A stretch of DNA of 52,279 nucleotides from Planctomycetota bacterium (GTDB lineage Bacteria; Planctomycetota; MHYJ01; WSZJ01), in NCBI GenBank assembly GCA_016190145.1, contig JACPRD010000001.1, positions 1 through 52,279 of the forward strand, in the 5' to 3' direction. The position numbers and the translations under genes are program-made. Shown in pieces: positions 40,499 through 48,760 of the stretch. Numbering within the stretch: the stretch's first letter is position 1; every line of letters begins with the position of its first letter. The notes under the pieces are model-generated. The model was not told the DNA's origin. It made no database searches and saw only the letters and a list, made by a program, of their open reading frames with translations.

Positions 40499-40770
40499 GC
40501 AACTTCAAGTTCAAAAAAGCAACTTCAAAGGGAAATTGACGGGCTCCCGCCGCTCAATCCGCTTTCATCCGAATTCATCCGCCGTTGCCCCGCCTTTCTT
40601 TTTTCCCTGAAAAGACCCGCGAGAAGGCACTTTCTGAAATGCGGATCTTGAGAGGATGAATGACGGATAGGAACGGCGGGGAAAATGCTGATGAATGCGG
40701 ATCAAAGCGGATTCTCCCCGCCCGACCGTCCTTGCCCTTTGAAGTTGCTTTTTGAGAATTGAAGTTGCGC
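40499..40770. repeat. nested long-range inverted repeat between convergent genes
   Basis: The outer pair is 40499-40535 (AACTTCAAGTTCAAAAAAGC) with 40731-40770 (CTTTGAAGTTGCTTTTTGAG). The inner pair is about 40556-40593 (AATCCGCTTTCATCCGAATT) with 40671-40712 (TGCGGATCAAAGCGGATT). The right outer arm reaches the pxpBC stop. The 273-nt gap contains nothing else. Placed between converging genes it could also stop transcription from both sides. Confidence 0.85.
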
Positions 40771-42347
40771 TACAGCTCCTTCAGCGCCAACCTCGCCTCC
40801 CTGACCAGCCGCCTCCCCTCCTCCGCCGTGATCTTCCTGAACCTCAATTTCGTCCCCGGCGGACACTGCGCGATCACCCTCGTATCGATCGATGCGAAAT
40901 ACGCGAATTTCGGATACCCGCCCGTCGTCGGCCGGTCCGCCATCAGGAAAATCGGCCGCCCGTCCGGCGGCATCTGGATCGCCCCCGGCGGAATCCCCTC
41001 CGACAGCATCGAGGCAACCCCCGCCGGGAACGACGGCGACTCCGTCCGGTACCCCGATCGGTCCTGCATCACCGATAGCGTCACCAGCCCCCCGTCCAGA
41101 GACGCCGACGACGCATCGTCGCTCGGAATGAACCGCACCTCGGGCTCCCCCGCAGGCAGCGCCGCCAGCTCGACCGGCACCCGCCGCCCCTCCGCCGGCA
41201 CCGGCCCCCCCAGCGACAGCCGCGACCCCGGCGAAAGCCTCTTCGATATCCCGCTCCGCGTGTCCGTGGAGGCGCTTCCAAGATACCGCTTCGACCCGAT
41301 CCCCCCCGCCGCCGCCAGATACCCCCAGTGCCCCGCGCGGCGCTTCTCGAATACCAGCTCCTGCCCCGCCGCCGCGTCGACGCGCTCCCACGCGGGAACC
41401 GCGCGCCCGTCCAGCGTGGGGGTGAAGTCGGCGCCGCCGAGAACGAAGGAGATCTTCTCGAGGAAGCGGATCCGCGGGGCGGGAAAGGTGAACTCGAGGG
41501 CGGGGGTGTTTTCGGGGTTGCCGGCGGCGAGGTTGGCCAGCCGGAAGGCGATGCGGTCCATCGCGCCCGAGATGGGGACGCCCTCGTGGGCGTGTCCCGG
41601 ACGGCCCAGGTCCTGGACGGAGGTGAGGAGCCCGGCGCCGCGGATCTCGAGCACCGGGTGGGCTCCCTCGAAATCCGTCGAGTCCTGCCGCGGGAAGGCG
41701 AAGGCGTGTTTCTCGACCGCGCGGAAGACGATGCGGTCGCCGGGCCTGACGAGGAAGGGATCCTCGCGGTGCCAGTCGACGAGGCGCAGGGCGGTGCGGC
41801 CGAGGAGGTTCCAGCCGCCGGCGGTGTCGCTCGGATAGACGCCGGTGTGGGCCGCGGCGATGCCGACGGAACCGATCGGGACGCGCGTGCGCGGCGTGCG
41901 GAGGCGCGGCGTGGCCAGTTCCGGCGGGAGGCCCGCGACGTAGGGGAACCCGGGCGAAAACCCCATGAACGCCACGCGGTAGTTCCCCGCCGCATGGCGG
42001 CGCACGACGTCCTGCTCCGAGAGTCCCGTGTGCTTCGCGACGCGCTCGAGGTCGGGGCCGTCCGCGCCGCCGTAGACGACCGGGATCTCCACCTGCCTCG
42101 CCGCCGCCGGATCCTCGGGCGCGTCCCCGAGCTTCTCCACCAGCCCGCGCACCGCCTCCGGCGTCGTCGCGATCGGATCGAAGACCACGAGCAGACTCGA
42201 CATCGCGGGCACCGCTTCCCGCAGCCATGGCGGCGCCGCCGCGGCGAGGCGATTGCGAAGTGCGACCGCGCGCCAGGCGGCGGAGGGGTCCGCGGAGGCT
42301 GTCCACTGGACGAGGAGCCCGCTGTCGCCTTCTTCGCGATACTTCAT
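40770..42347 (-). CDS. pxpBC: fused 5-oxoprolinase subunits PxpB-PxpC (KipI-KipA)
   Basis: 525 residues from the ATG at 42347. Residues 1-215 match PxpB/KipI: EEGDSGLLVQWT, FMGFSPGFPYVAGLPPELAT, TPRTRVPIGSVGIAAAHTGV, YPSDTAGGWNLLGRTALRL. From about 220 the PxpC/KipA part begins: EIRGAGLLTSVQDLGRPGHA, EGVPISGAMDRIAFRLANLA, GNPENTPALEFTF, MQDRSGYRTESPSF and GYPKFAYFASIDTRVIAQC. With PxpA this hydrolyses 5-oxoproline to glutamate using ATP. The two subunits are usually separate genes. It overlaps pxpA by 4 nt. Confidence 0.93.
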   Translation of the reverse strand: MKYREEGDSGLLVQWTASADPSAAWRAVALRNRLAAAAPPWLREAVPAMSSLLVVFDPIATTPEAVRGLVEKLGDAPEDPAAARQVEIPVVYGGADGPDLERVAKHTGLSEQDVVRRHAAGNYRVAFMGFSPGFPYVAGLPPELATPRLRTPRTRVPIGSVGIAAAHTGVYPSDTAGGWNLLGRTALRLVDWHREDPFLVRPGDRIVFRAVEKHAFAFPRQDSTDFEGAHPVLEIRGAGLLTSVQDLGRPGHAHEGVPISGAMDRIAFRLANLAAGNPENTPALEFTFPAPRIRFLEKISFVLGGADFTPTLDGRAVPAWERVDAAAGQELVFEKRRAGHWGYLAAAGGIGSKRYLGSASTDTRSGISKRLSPGSRLSLGGPVPAEGRRVPVELAALPAGEPEVRFIPSDDASSASLDGGLVTLSVMQDRSGYRTESPSFPAGVASMLSEGIPPGAIQMPPDGRPIFLMADRPTTGGYPKFAYFASIDTRVIAQCPPGTKLRFRKITAEEGRRLVREARLALKEL

Positions 42348-43072
42348 GGCGCCCCCATCCGCTTGACCTCGACCCCTGCCAGCTCCAGCGCCGCCCGCGC
42401 GGCGCGCGCGGCTTCGAGCGCGCCCGGCGTGTCGCCGTGCACGCAGAGCGTGTCGGCCTCGACCGGCAGCTCGCGGCCGTCGACGGCCAGGATACGCCGG
42501 TCGACGGCGACCTGCACCGCGCGCCGCGCCGCGGGCTCCGCGCCCTCGAGCATCGCGCCCGGCCGCCCGCGCGCCACCAGCCGCCCGTCCGGCTCGTACG
42601 CGCGGTCGAGGAACGCCTCCGCCGCCACCCGCACGCCCGCATCGCGCGCCGCCCGTTCGAGCGGCGACCCCGCCTGCGCCACCAGGATCGGAACCCCGAG
42701 TTCCTTCGCCGCCTCCGCCACCCCCCGCGCCACCCTCGGGTCGCGCGCCGCGTGGTACAGCGCCCCGTGCAGCTTCACGTGCTGCATCGGCGCCTTCGAG
42801 TGCCGCCGGAATTCCTCCACTTGCTCCCGGAGCGCCTCCGCCGCCTCCCGCGGCCCCACGATCCGCGCCTTCCGCCCGTCCGGCAGCCCCGGATGCGCGC
42901 CGACGCCGACTCCCCGCGCGGCCGCGGCCGCCGACAGCCGCGCGATCGCCTCCGGACTCCCCGCGTGTATCCCGCACGCCAGGCTCGCGGAAGTCACGAA
43001 TTCCAGAAGCGCCTCGTCGGCCGCAAACTCGGGGTTTTCACCGATGTCGGCGCTGAGATCTATCCGGACCAT
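42344..43072 (-). CDS. pxpA: 5-oxoprolinase subunit PxpA (LamB/YcsF family)
   Basis: 242 residues. IDLSADIGENPEFAADEALL, SASLACGIHAGSPEAIARL, GVGVGAHPGLPDGRKA, QHVKLHGALYHAARDP and VEADTLCVHGDTPGALEAAR are the family motifs. Family members normally have N-N-D near the start (DLNCDLGE); here it is DLSADIGEN, a variant. It works with PxpBC directly downstream to recycle 5-oxoproline, a damage product of glutamine and glutamate. Confidence 0.93.
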   Translation of the reverse strand: MVRIDLSADIGENPEFAADEALLEFVTSASLACGIHAGSPEAIARLSAAAAARGVGVGAHPGLPDGRKARIVGPREAAEALREQVEEFRRHSKAPMQHVKLHGALYHAARDPRVARGVAEAAKELGVPILVAQAGSPLERAARDAGVRVAAEAFLDRAYEPDGRLVARGRPGAMLEGAEPAARRAVQVAVDRRILAVDGRELPVEADTLCVHGDTPGALEAARAARAALELAGVEVKRMGAP

Positions 43073-43118
43073 GGCGACAGTGAATCAGGTCGGCGGGCGC
43101 GGGGCGAGAACTGTTTGG

Positions 43119-44144
43119 TCAGGACCTCGCCCTGTGCTTCCGCAGCGTCTCCACGACGAGCGCCATGTCCGCCGCCATCGGAGCCTCGAAACGCATCTCC
43201 ACCCCCGTCGCGGGATGCATGACCTGGAGGGCGAAGGCATGAAGGGCGTGGCGCGCGAGGATCGGCTCCTGCGGGCCGAGGCCCTCGGGCTTCGCGGCGT
43301 GCTCCAGCTCCCACTCGTAGAGCGTCTCGCGCCGGCCGTACGACTCGTCCGCCACGATCGGATGCCCGATGTGCGCGAGGTGGACGCGGATCTGGTGCGT
43401 CCGCCCGGTCTTCGGGTAACACTTCACCAGCGCGAATCCCCGCCACCGCTCCAGCACCTCCCACCTCGTCTGCGCCTCCTTCGCGTCCCCGTCCTTCCGC
43501 ACCGCCATCTTCTCGCGCTCGCGCGGATGCCGCCCGATGGGCGCGTCGATCCAGTCGCCGTCGAGCCGCGGCTCGCCCTCCACGATCGCCAGGTATTCCT
43601 TCTGCAGCAGCCGCTCCTGAAACTGCTTCGACAGGAATGCGTGCGCCGTCGCGGTCTTCGCGCACACGATCACGCCGCTCGTGTCCTGGTCCAGCCGGTG
43701 CACGATCCCCGGACGGTAGATGTCGTCGTCGGACTGCGGGAGGTCGTGGCCGACGTGGGCGAGAAGCGCGTTCGCGAGCGTCCCGTCCCAGTGTCCCGCC
43801 GCGGGGTGCACGACGAAATGCGGCGGCTTGTTCACCACCACCATGTGCTCGTCCTCGTGCACGATATCGAGCGGGATCTTCTCGGGGATCATCTGCGGCT
43901 CGATCAGGCGCGGAAGCCGCACTTCGATCCGGTCCCCCACCTCGATCTGGTACGACGCCTTCGCGCGCTTCCCGCTCACCGCCACGTACCCGTCCTTGAT
44001 CAGCTTCGCGATCAGCGTCCGCGAGTACGTGTGGAGCCGCTTCACCAGGTACACGTCCAGCCGCGTGTCCTCCACGGCCCTGTGGTGGACCTCGATCTCG
44101 ACGACCTTGAGGTCGGACATGTCGACGACGATTTTTTTGGGCAT
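43119..44144 (-). CDS. rluD: 23S rRNA pseudouridine synthase RluD family
   Basis: 341 residues. The N-terminal S4 domain has RLDVYLVKRLHTYSRTLIAK, LIKDGYVAVSGKRAK and VGDRIEVRLPRL. The catalytic domain has VVNKPPHFVVHPAAGHWDGT, then GIVHRLDQDTSGVIVCAKTA with catalytic Asp152, KEYLAIVEGEP, and KTGRTHQIRVHLAHIGHPIV. It isomerises uridines in helix 69 or similar sites of 23S rRNA; the exact RluC/RluD target is not certain. Confidence 0.93.
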   Translation of the reverse strand: MPKKIVVDMSDLKVVEIEVHHRAVEDTRLDVYLVKRLHTYSRTLIAKLIKDGYVAVSGKRAKASYQIEVGDRIEVRLPRLIEPQMIPEKIPLDIVHEDEHMVVVNKPPHFVVHPAAGHWDGTLANALLAHVGHDLPQSDDDIYRPGIVHRLDQDTSGVIVCAKTATAHAFLSKQFQERLLQKEYLAIVEGEPRLDGDWIDAPIGRHPREREKMAVRKDGDAKEAQTRWEVLERWRGFALVKCYPKTGRTHQIRVHLAHIGHPIVADESYGRRETLYEWELEHAAKPEGLGPQEPILARHALHAFALQVMHPATGVEMRFEAPMAADMALVVETLRKHRARS

Positions 44145-44178
44145 CGTTAGAGAAGAACGCCCGGGGCCGCCGGAACCA

Positions 44179-45102
44179 TCACCGGCCGCCTCCGCGGAAC
44201 CAGTCCACGGTGCGCCGGAGGCCGTCCTCGAGCGACGTGCGCGCGCGGAACCCGAACGCCGCTTCCGCCGCCGTCACGTCCGCCTGCGAGTGCAGGACGT
44301 CGCCCGGCCGCCGCGGGAGGAACTCGGGCTCGGGCCCGCCGCAGATTCCGCGGATCTTCGCGATGAGGTCGAGGACGGTAATCCGGCCGCCCGCGGCGAC
44401 GTTGAATACGCCCGCCGCCTCCGACCGCGCCGCCCGCTCGAACGCCTCCGCGGCGTCCTCCACGAACGTGAAGTCGCGCGTCTGGAGGCCGTCGCCGTAG
44501 ACGATGGGGGCGCTCCGGCCGAGAAGCGCCGTAATGAACCGCGGGATCGCGGCCGCGTACTCGGAGCCGGGGTCCTGCCGGGGACCGTAGACGTTGAACG
44601 GCCGCAGGGAAGCGGCCGAAATTCCGAAGGACGCCGCGTAGGCCGACGCGACGGCCTCCCCCGCCGCCTTCGACGCCGCGTACGGCGACAGCGGGCGCAC
44701 GGGCATGTCCTCGCGCTTGGGCAGCACCGGCGTGTCCCCGTAGACCGACGACGAGGACGTGAACACGAATCTCTTCACCCCCGCCCGCCGCGCGGCCTCG
44801 AGCAGCCGGAACGTGCCGTCGACGTTGACGCGCCAGGTTTCGCCGGGGTCGGCGACCGACCGCGTGACGGAGGGGATGGCGGCGAGGTGGACGACGCGGT
44901 CGACGCCTCGAAGCGCCAACCGCGCGGCGTCGGGATCGCAGAGGTCGGCGCCGATGACGTCGAGCTTTCCGCTGAGCCCGTCGAGGTTGTGCCGGTACCC
45001 GGTGGAGAAGTTGTCGAGCACGCGGACGGCGTCGCCCGCGGCGAGAAACCTGCGGACGACCGCCGAACCGATGAAGCCGCCGCCGCCGGTGACCAGGAGC
45101 AT
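44179..45102 (-). CDS. NAD-dependent epimerase/dehydratase (UDP-glucose 4-epimerase-like)
   Basis: 307 residues from the ATG at 45102. The Rossmann start is LLVTGGGGFIGSAVVRRFL. VLDNFSTGYRHNLDGL, DRVVHLAAIPSVTRSVADP, NVDGTFRLLEAARRAGVKR and the YxxxK pair in SPYAASKAAGEAVASAYA follow, then RPFNVYGPRQDPGSEYAAAI and QTRDFTFVEDAAEAF. Extended-SDR sugar-nucleotide epimerase, probably of UDP-GlcNAc or UDP-glucose 4-epimerase type for surface glycans. It begins a - strand run and is 34 nt before rluD. Confidence 0.9.
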   Translation of the reverse strand: MLLVTGGGGFIGSAVVRRFLAAGDAVRVLDNFSTGYRHNLDGLSGKLDVIGADLCDPDAARLALRGVDRVVHLAAIPSVTRSVADPGETWRVNVDGTFRLLEAARRAGVKRFVFTSSSSVYGDTPVLPKREDMPVRPLSPYAASKAAGEAVASAYAASFGISAASLRPFNVYGPRQDPGSEYAAAIPRFITALLGRSAPIVYGDGLQTRDFTFVEDAAEAFERAARSEAAGVFNVAAGGRITVLDLIAKIRGICGGPEPEFLPRRPGDVLHSQADVTAAEAAFGFRARTSLEDGLRRTVDWFRGGGR

Positions 45103-45181
45103 GCGACCGACTTTAAGCGGAAGAGGCGGGATTTGCACGCCGAGGAGTGGAGATTGGCGGAGGGGGGCAGGCGGGCCCGGC

Positions 45182-45299
45182 CGCCATAAGCCATAAGCTA
45201 TAAGCCATAAGCGGCGTGGTTCCATGGCTGTCAGGCTTTGAAATGCGTCTCTGGGTCCGGTCGCACGAAACGAGTAACGAGAAACGGTGAACGATACGC
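45182..45299. repeat. two different word repeats between tatD and the epimerase
   Basis: 45182-45214 reiterates GCCATAAGCCATAAGC (family of 46139-46257). 45264-45299 reiterates ACGAAACGAGTAACGAGAAA (family of 24191-24292). The first can fold on itself through GCCGCC/GGCGGC-like ends. No gene is seen in 45103-45346. Confidence 0.75.
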
Positions 45300-45346
45300 C
45301 GTTTAGAGCCGCGGCTGCGCAACTTGCCGCCCCCCCCGCGGCCCTT

Positions 45347-46099
45347 CTATTTCCAGCCGAACAGCCTCGCCGCGTTCTCCGTCTCGATCCTCGCGAGCTC
45401 CTCGAACGCCAGCCCCGCACATTTCGCCAGGCACTCCGCCGTGAGCCTCGCGAATCCCGGCTCGTTCCGCTTGCCGCGGTGCGGCTCGGGGGGCAGGAAA
45501 GGCGCGTCGGTCTCCACGAGGAGCCGGTCGCGCGGGACGAGCGCCGCGGTCCGGCGCAGCGCCTCGTTCTTGCGATACGTCAGCGGCCCCGCAAACGATA
45601 TGTAGAAACCGAGATCCAGCGACCGCTTCGCGTGCCGCTCTTCCCCCGCGAAACAGTGCATCACGCCCGCCGGCCGCGCGGCCTCGATCATGTCGAGCGT
45701 GTCGTCGTACGCCTCGCGGCAGTGGATCACCACCGGCTTCCCAGCGCGTTTCGCGATGTCCATCGTGCGCGCGAACGCCTCGCGCTGCGCCTCGCGGGTC
45801 GCCGTCGTGCGGAACCAGTCGAGCCCCGTCTCCCCGAGCGCGACGACGGGCGGGTCCGCCGCCAACCGCTCCAGCTCCGCCCAGTCCCCGAACCCCGTGC
45901 AGTCGTTGGGGTGGATTCCGGCCGTCGCGCGCAGGCGCGGGTCCGCGGCTGCGAGTTCCACGGCGCGCCGGGAAGAGGCCGTATCTGTCCCGATCACGAC
46001 GCACCGCGTCACGCCCGCCGCGAGGGCGCGCTCCATGACGGCCGCGCGGTCGGCGTCGAAGTCCGGGTATGCCAGGTGGCAGTGGGAATCGGTCAGCAA
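45347..46099 (-). CDS. tatD: TatD-family metal-dependent hydrolase (DNase)
   Basis: 250 residues. Metal ligands are HxH in LTDSHCHLAYPDFDADRA, the Glu in ALGETGLDWFR, His in VVIHCREAYDDTLDM, His in GVMHCFAGEERHAKRS and Asp in LLVETDAPFLPPEPHRGKRN. The family includes 3'-5' exonucleases and D-aminoacyl-tRNA or related hydrolases; the substrate is not certain. Length is normal. Confidence 0.93.
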   Translation of the reverse strand: MLTDSHCHLAYPDFDADRAAVMERALAAGVTRCVVIGTDTASSRRAVELAAADPRLRATAGIHPNDCTGFGDWAELERLAADPPVVALGETGLDWFRTTATREAQREAFARTMDIAKRAGKPVVIHCREAYDDTLDMIEAARPAGVMHCFAGEERHAKRSLDLGFYISFAGPLTYRKNEALRRTAALVPRDRLLVETDAPFLPPEPHRGKRNEPGFARLTAECLAKCAGLAFEELARIETENAARLFGWK

Positions 46100-46138
46100 G
46101 GGGGGTGTTGGTATCCGAGTGGCTTGCGCTCGTCAAGA

Positions 46139-46257
46139 ACGCCATAAGCCATAAGCGTCGTGAGTCCAAGGCTCTGAGCGGCTCGTAGCGCCACGAGGGG
46201 CTGATGGGTATGGCGCGCCGGCCCTCATGGCTTATAGCTTATGGCTTATGGCTTACA
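46139..46257. repeat. word-type inverted repeat (CATAAGC family), two arms
   Basis: The left arm 46140-46157 (GCCATAAGCCATAAGCG) and right arm 46225-46257 (GGCTTATAGCTTATGGCTTA) are complementary, with about 67 nt between. It lies between tatD and the next exported protein gene, in a 230-nt gap with no other gene. Confidence 0.85.
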
Positions 46258-46295
46258 GCGTGCTGGACGCGCAAAAGCCGTCCGATTACAGAACA

Positions 46296-46318
46296 GCGGG
46301 CCCGCAGCGCAGGCCCGC
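46296..46318 (-). terminator. possible terminator of the secretin-like gene
   Basis: A 7-bp GCGGGCC/GGCCCGC stem (46296-46302 and 46312-46318) lies 11 nt after the stop on the - strand, followed there by TGTTCTGTAAT. The stem is strong, but the T-run is interrupted. Confidence 0.45.
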
Positions 46319-46329
46319 CGCCATGAACG

Positions 46330-47319
46330 CTACCTCACCTTGTCAGCGCGCACCACCACGATCCGCAGCCCGCCGTCGGGACCGCCGGGAAGCGATCCCG
46401 CGAGCGCCCACTTGCCGTCCGTGACGCTCGGGCGGGCGGCGAGCAGGATCCTCCCCGCCTGCTGCGGATTGTTGGACTCTTCGCGCACCAGGAACCGCTC
46501 CAGCGTCACGCGGTCATCTTCCGGCGACGCCTCGAAATCCATCTGCAGTTCAGGCAGGCCCTGGAAGCGGACGATGCCGCGCAGTTCGACGCGCGATCCG
46601 CCTTTGCCGGGGGCGGTATCGAGGGAGCTGATGGCGTCGCCGGCGAGAGCGAAGGCGTTGCGACCGGTGGCCTTTTCGAGATCGAGGCCGCGGAACTCCT
46701 CGGGGACGCTCGCGGCGCCGCCGATCCGGGCTTCCAGGACGGCGATGCGGACGCGCCAGCCGGTCGACGTGCGCTCGACGTCGGCGCGGGCGATGACGTC
46801 GGCGACGTGGCGGAGTTCGGAGGCGTAGCCGGTGAGGACGATTCTCCGGCCCTCGGCGTCGAAGACGACGCGCTGGTTGTCGCGGAGGACCTGCTGGGCG
46901 ATGTTGTAGAGCGCGGTCGGCGCCGCGTGCTGGTACTCGAGGGACAGCGTGCAGTACTCGTCGGCCTCGGGAAGCGCTGCGGCGGTTTCGTACACGCGGA
47001 GCGCCTCGAACGGGGCCCGATCGGCGGGCACGATCCGGACGATGCCGGCGGTGGCGCCGTCCAGCGGCACGACGGCGAGCCCGGCGGCCTTGAGGAGGCC
47101 GACGCCGACCGCGTACGAGCGCGCTTTTTCGAAGTTCTCCGGGGAGAGGCGGATGCCCTGCTGTCCCCAGATCGCGGCGGCCCGCTGGTCGTACACGAAC
47201 GTCTTCTTGCCGTCGGACATCCAGCCCAGGACTTCGGACAACGTCACGGCCCGTTCCTCTGCGACGGCCGCGGCGGGCACGGCCAGGACAAGCAGGGCGA
47301 GCAGAACGGCGCGTTTCAC
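46330..47319 (-). CDS. exported protein with secretin N-domain-like region
   Basis: 329 residues from the GTG at 47319, preceded by GGGAGG; a longer frame upstream lacks a start context. The signal peptide is AVLLALLVLAVPAAAVAE. LSEVLGWMSDGKKTFVYDQR, then YCTLSLEYQHAAPTALYNIA, RVVFDAEGRRIVLTGYASEL and RHVADVIARAD resemble the secretin N1 (NolW) ring-building fold. There is no secretin beta-barrel. It probably sits in the periplasm. First (3'-most) of a group of six exported proteins. Confidence 0.65.
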   Translation of the reverse strand: MKRAVLLALLVLAVPAAAVAEERAVTLSEVLGWMSDGKKTFVYDQRAAAIWGQQGIRLSPENFEKARSYAVGVGLLKAAGLAVVPLDGATAGIVRIVPADRAPFEALRVYETAAALPEADEYCTLSLEYQHAAPTALYNIAQQVLRDNQRVVFDAEGRRIVLTGYASELRHVADVIARADVERTSTGWRVRIAVLEARIGGAASVPEEFRGLDLEKATGRNAFALAGDAISSLDTAPGKGGSRVELRGIVRFQGLPELQMDFEASPEDDRVTLERFLVREESNNPQQAGRILLAARPSVTDGKWALAGSLPGGPDGGLRIVVVRADKVR

Positions 47320-47462
47320 GATGACCTCCCTCTGTGGACGGAGTTTCTCCGTCCGCGTTTCTCGAAGTTTGTTTTTGCCGGCCCTGACCCGGCCCGGCCG
47401 TCGCGACGACGGGGATCTAACGACCGCGATCCGCATTGGTTGGAATCATCCGCTCCGCCCCG

Positions 47463-47492
47463 CGAAACGAGTAACGAGAATCGAGGAACGAC
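47463..47492. repeat. single-arm word repeat (ACGAGTAACGAGAAT family)
   Basis: GAAACGAGTAACGAGAATCG followed by AGGAACGACG lies in the spacer 47320-47518. It is one arm of the family found at 24191-24292. No other feature is seen in that spacer. Confidence 0.6.
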
Positions 47493-47518
47493 GACCGTCC
47501 ACCCCCCCGCCTGCCCCT

Positions 47519-48688
47519 CTACCGTTGGAAAACTCTCCGCGCCGCGTCGATCAGCTGCCCCGTCGGCTTCTCGTGCTCAAACAGGAGGTCGACATACGAC
47601 GTCACCTCCTTCTCCAGCTCACCCTTCACCGCAAACTTCCCCACCAGCACCTGCCGCAACAGCTTCCCGTCCTTCGAAATCCACAGCCAGGCCGCCGCCG
47701 ACGAACCGTCCGCCTGCCCCTCCGCCGGCCGCAGCCGCGCCCCCACCAGCCGGCAAACCTCCCCACGTAACTCCGTGTCCCCCAGCGAAACCGCCCCCTC
47801 GATCAGCTTCGACATCCCGTCCGTCGTCACCGGAGGCATGTTCTCGACTTCACGGATCGGCCCGCCCGGAAAATCCGCCGCCACCGTCCTCACCCCGTCC
47901 GAGTAGAGGCACATCTTCGCCGCCCCCACCGAACGCTCCGAGGCGCGAAGAGGCGGAAGCTGCTGCATGTACCCGCTCGTCCGCTGGTGCTCCACCCCGC
48001 TTGCGTAGTCCACCTGCAGCATGCTGATCGAACACTCCGCTGTCACCACGCTCCCCCACGCCTTCTCCGCTGCCTCCTTCGCCGCCGCGTCGCCCCCCTC
48101 CGGCCGCTTCCCCGAAAGCGCCCCCAGCACCACCGCGACCTCCGCAGGCGGCTCGACCCTGCCGCCCGAGTAGTCCATCCAGACCTCGAACGCGTACGCG
48201 TCCTGGTTGTCCAGCACCACCCCCTGCGCGTGCACGATCCGGCTGTCCCGGTTCGAGATGTCGAAATGGATCTTCCCCGCCGGATGCTTCGCCTCCACCC
48301 GCCGGCACGCCACGCCGTTGATCGTCTGGTCGGGCCCGTACGCGGCCGCCGAAAGCTCCGACGCCTCCAGCCACTCGACCGCCTCGTGCGGCGGCGGGTA
48401 CGCGCGCCAGACCTTCATCCACTGCTCCACCCACCACCCCTTCATCCCGTACGTTTTGCGTTTCATCCCCTGCACGTCCAGCTCCACGTACGCGTACGGC
48501 CCCGCGAACGCGCCGGTGATGTCCCAGGAGACGGCGGAAGAGCCGACCGTCCGGGTCGCGCGGCCCTTGATCGTGTGGGGCGCGGCCGCGGAATTGGCGA
48601 GGGCGCTTTGGAGAAGAGGAGCCGGCTCGGGTTTTCCGCAGCCGGCGAGAAGGAGGAGAAGAGGCAGGAGACGGCGGGGGAGTTTCAT
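47519..48688 (-). CDS. lipoprotein of unknown function
   Basis: 389 residues from the ATG at 48688. A lipobox LLLLLAGCGK gives acylated Cys near residue 17. The mature protein is beta-rich with Trp-rich patches (GMKGWWVEQWMKVWRAYPPP), INGVACRRVEAKHPAGKIHF, DAYAFEVWMDYSG and YVDLLFEHEKPTGQLID. The repeating pattern recalls LolA-like lipoprotein-sorting folds. Probably attached to the outer or inner membrane facing the periplasm. Confidence 0.65.
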   Translation of the reverse strand: MKLPRRLLPLLLLLAGCGKPEPAPLLQSALANSAAAPHTIKGRATRTVGSSAVSWDITGAFAGPYAYVELDVQGMKRKTYGMKGWWVEQWMKVWRAYPPPHEAVEWLEASELSAAAYGPDQTINGVACRRVEAKHPAGKIHFDISNRDSRIVHAQGVVLDNQDAYAFEVWMDYSGGRVEPPAEVAVVLGALSGKRPEGGDAAAKEAAEKAWGSVVTAECSISMLQVDYASGVEHQRTSGYMQQLPPLRASERSVGAAKMCLYSDGVRTVAADFPGGPIREVENMPPVTTDGMSKLIEGAVSLGDTELRGEVCRLVGARLRPAEGQADGSSAAAWLWISKDGKLLRQVLVGKFAVKGELEKEVTSYVDLLFEHEKPTGQLIDAARRVFQR

Positions 48689-48705
48689 CCCGGGATCATA
48701 CAAAG

Positions 48706-48737
48706 AAGCGGGCGCGGGGGATGCCCCGCGCCCGCTT
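48706..48737. terminator. 14-bp hairpin between exported-protein genes
   Basis: A perfect 14-bp stem (48706-48719 with 48724-48737) with GATG loop. Its arms contain GCGGGCGCGGGG. On the - strand it is followed by TTCTTTGT, fitting an intrinsic terminator for the gene ending at 48761. Nearly the same hairpin occurs at 49581-49608. Confidence 0.65.
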
Positions 48738-48760
48738 TGAGATTCCGCCTCCAATCCGGT

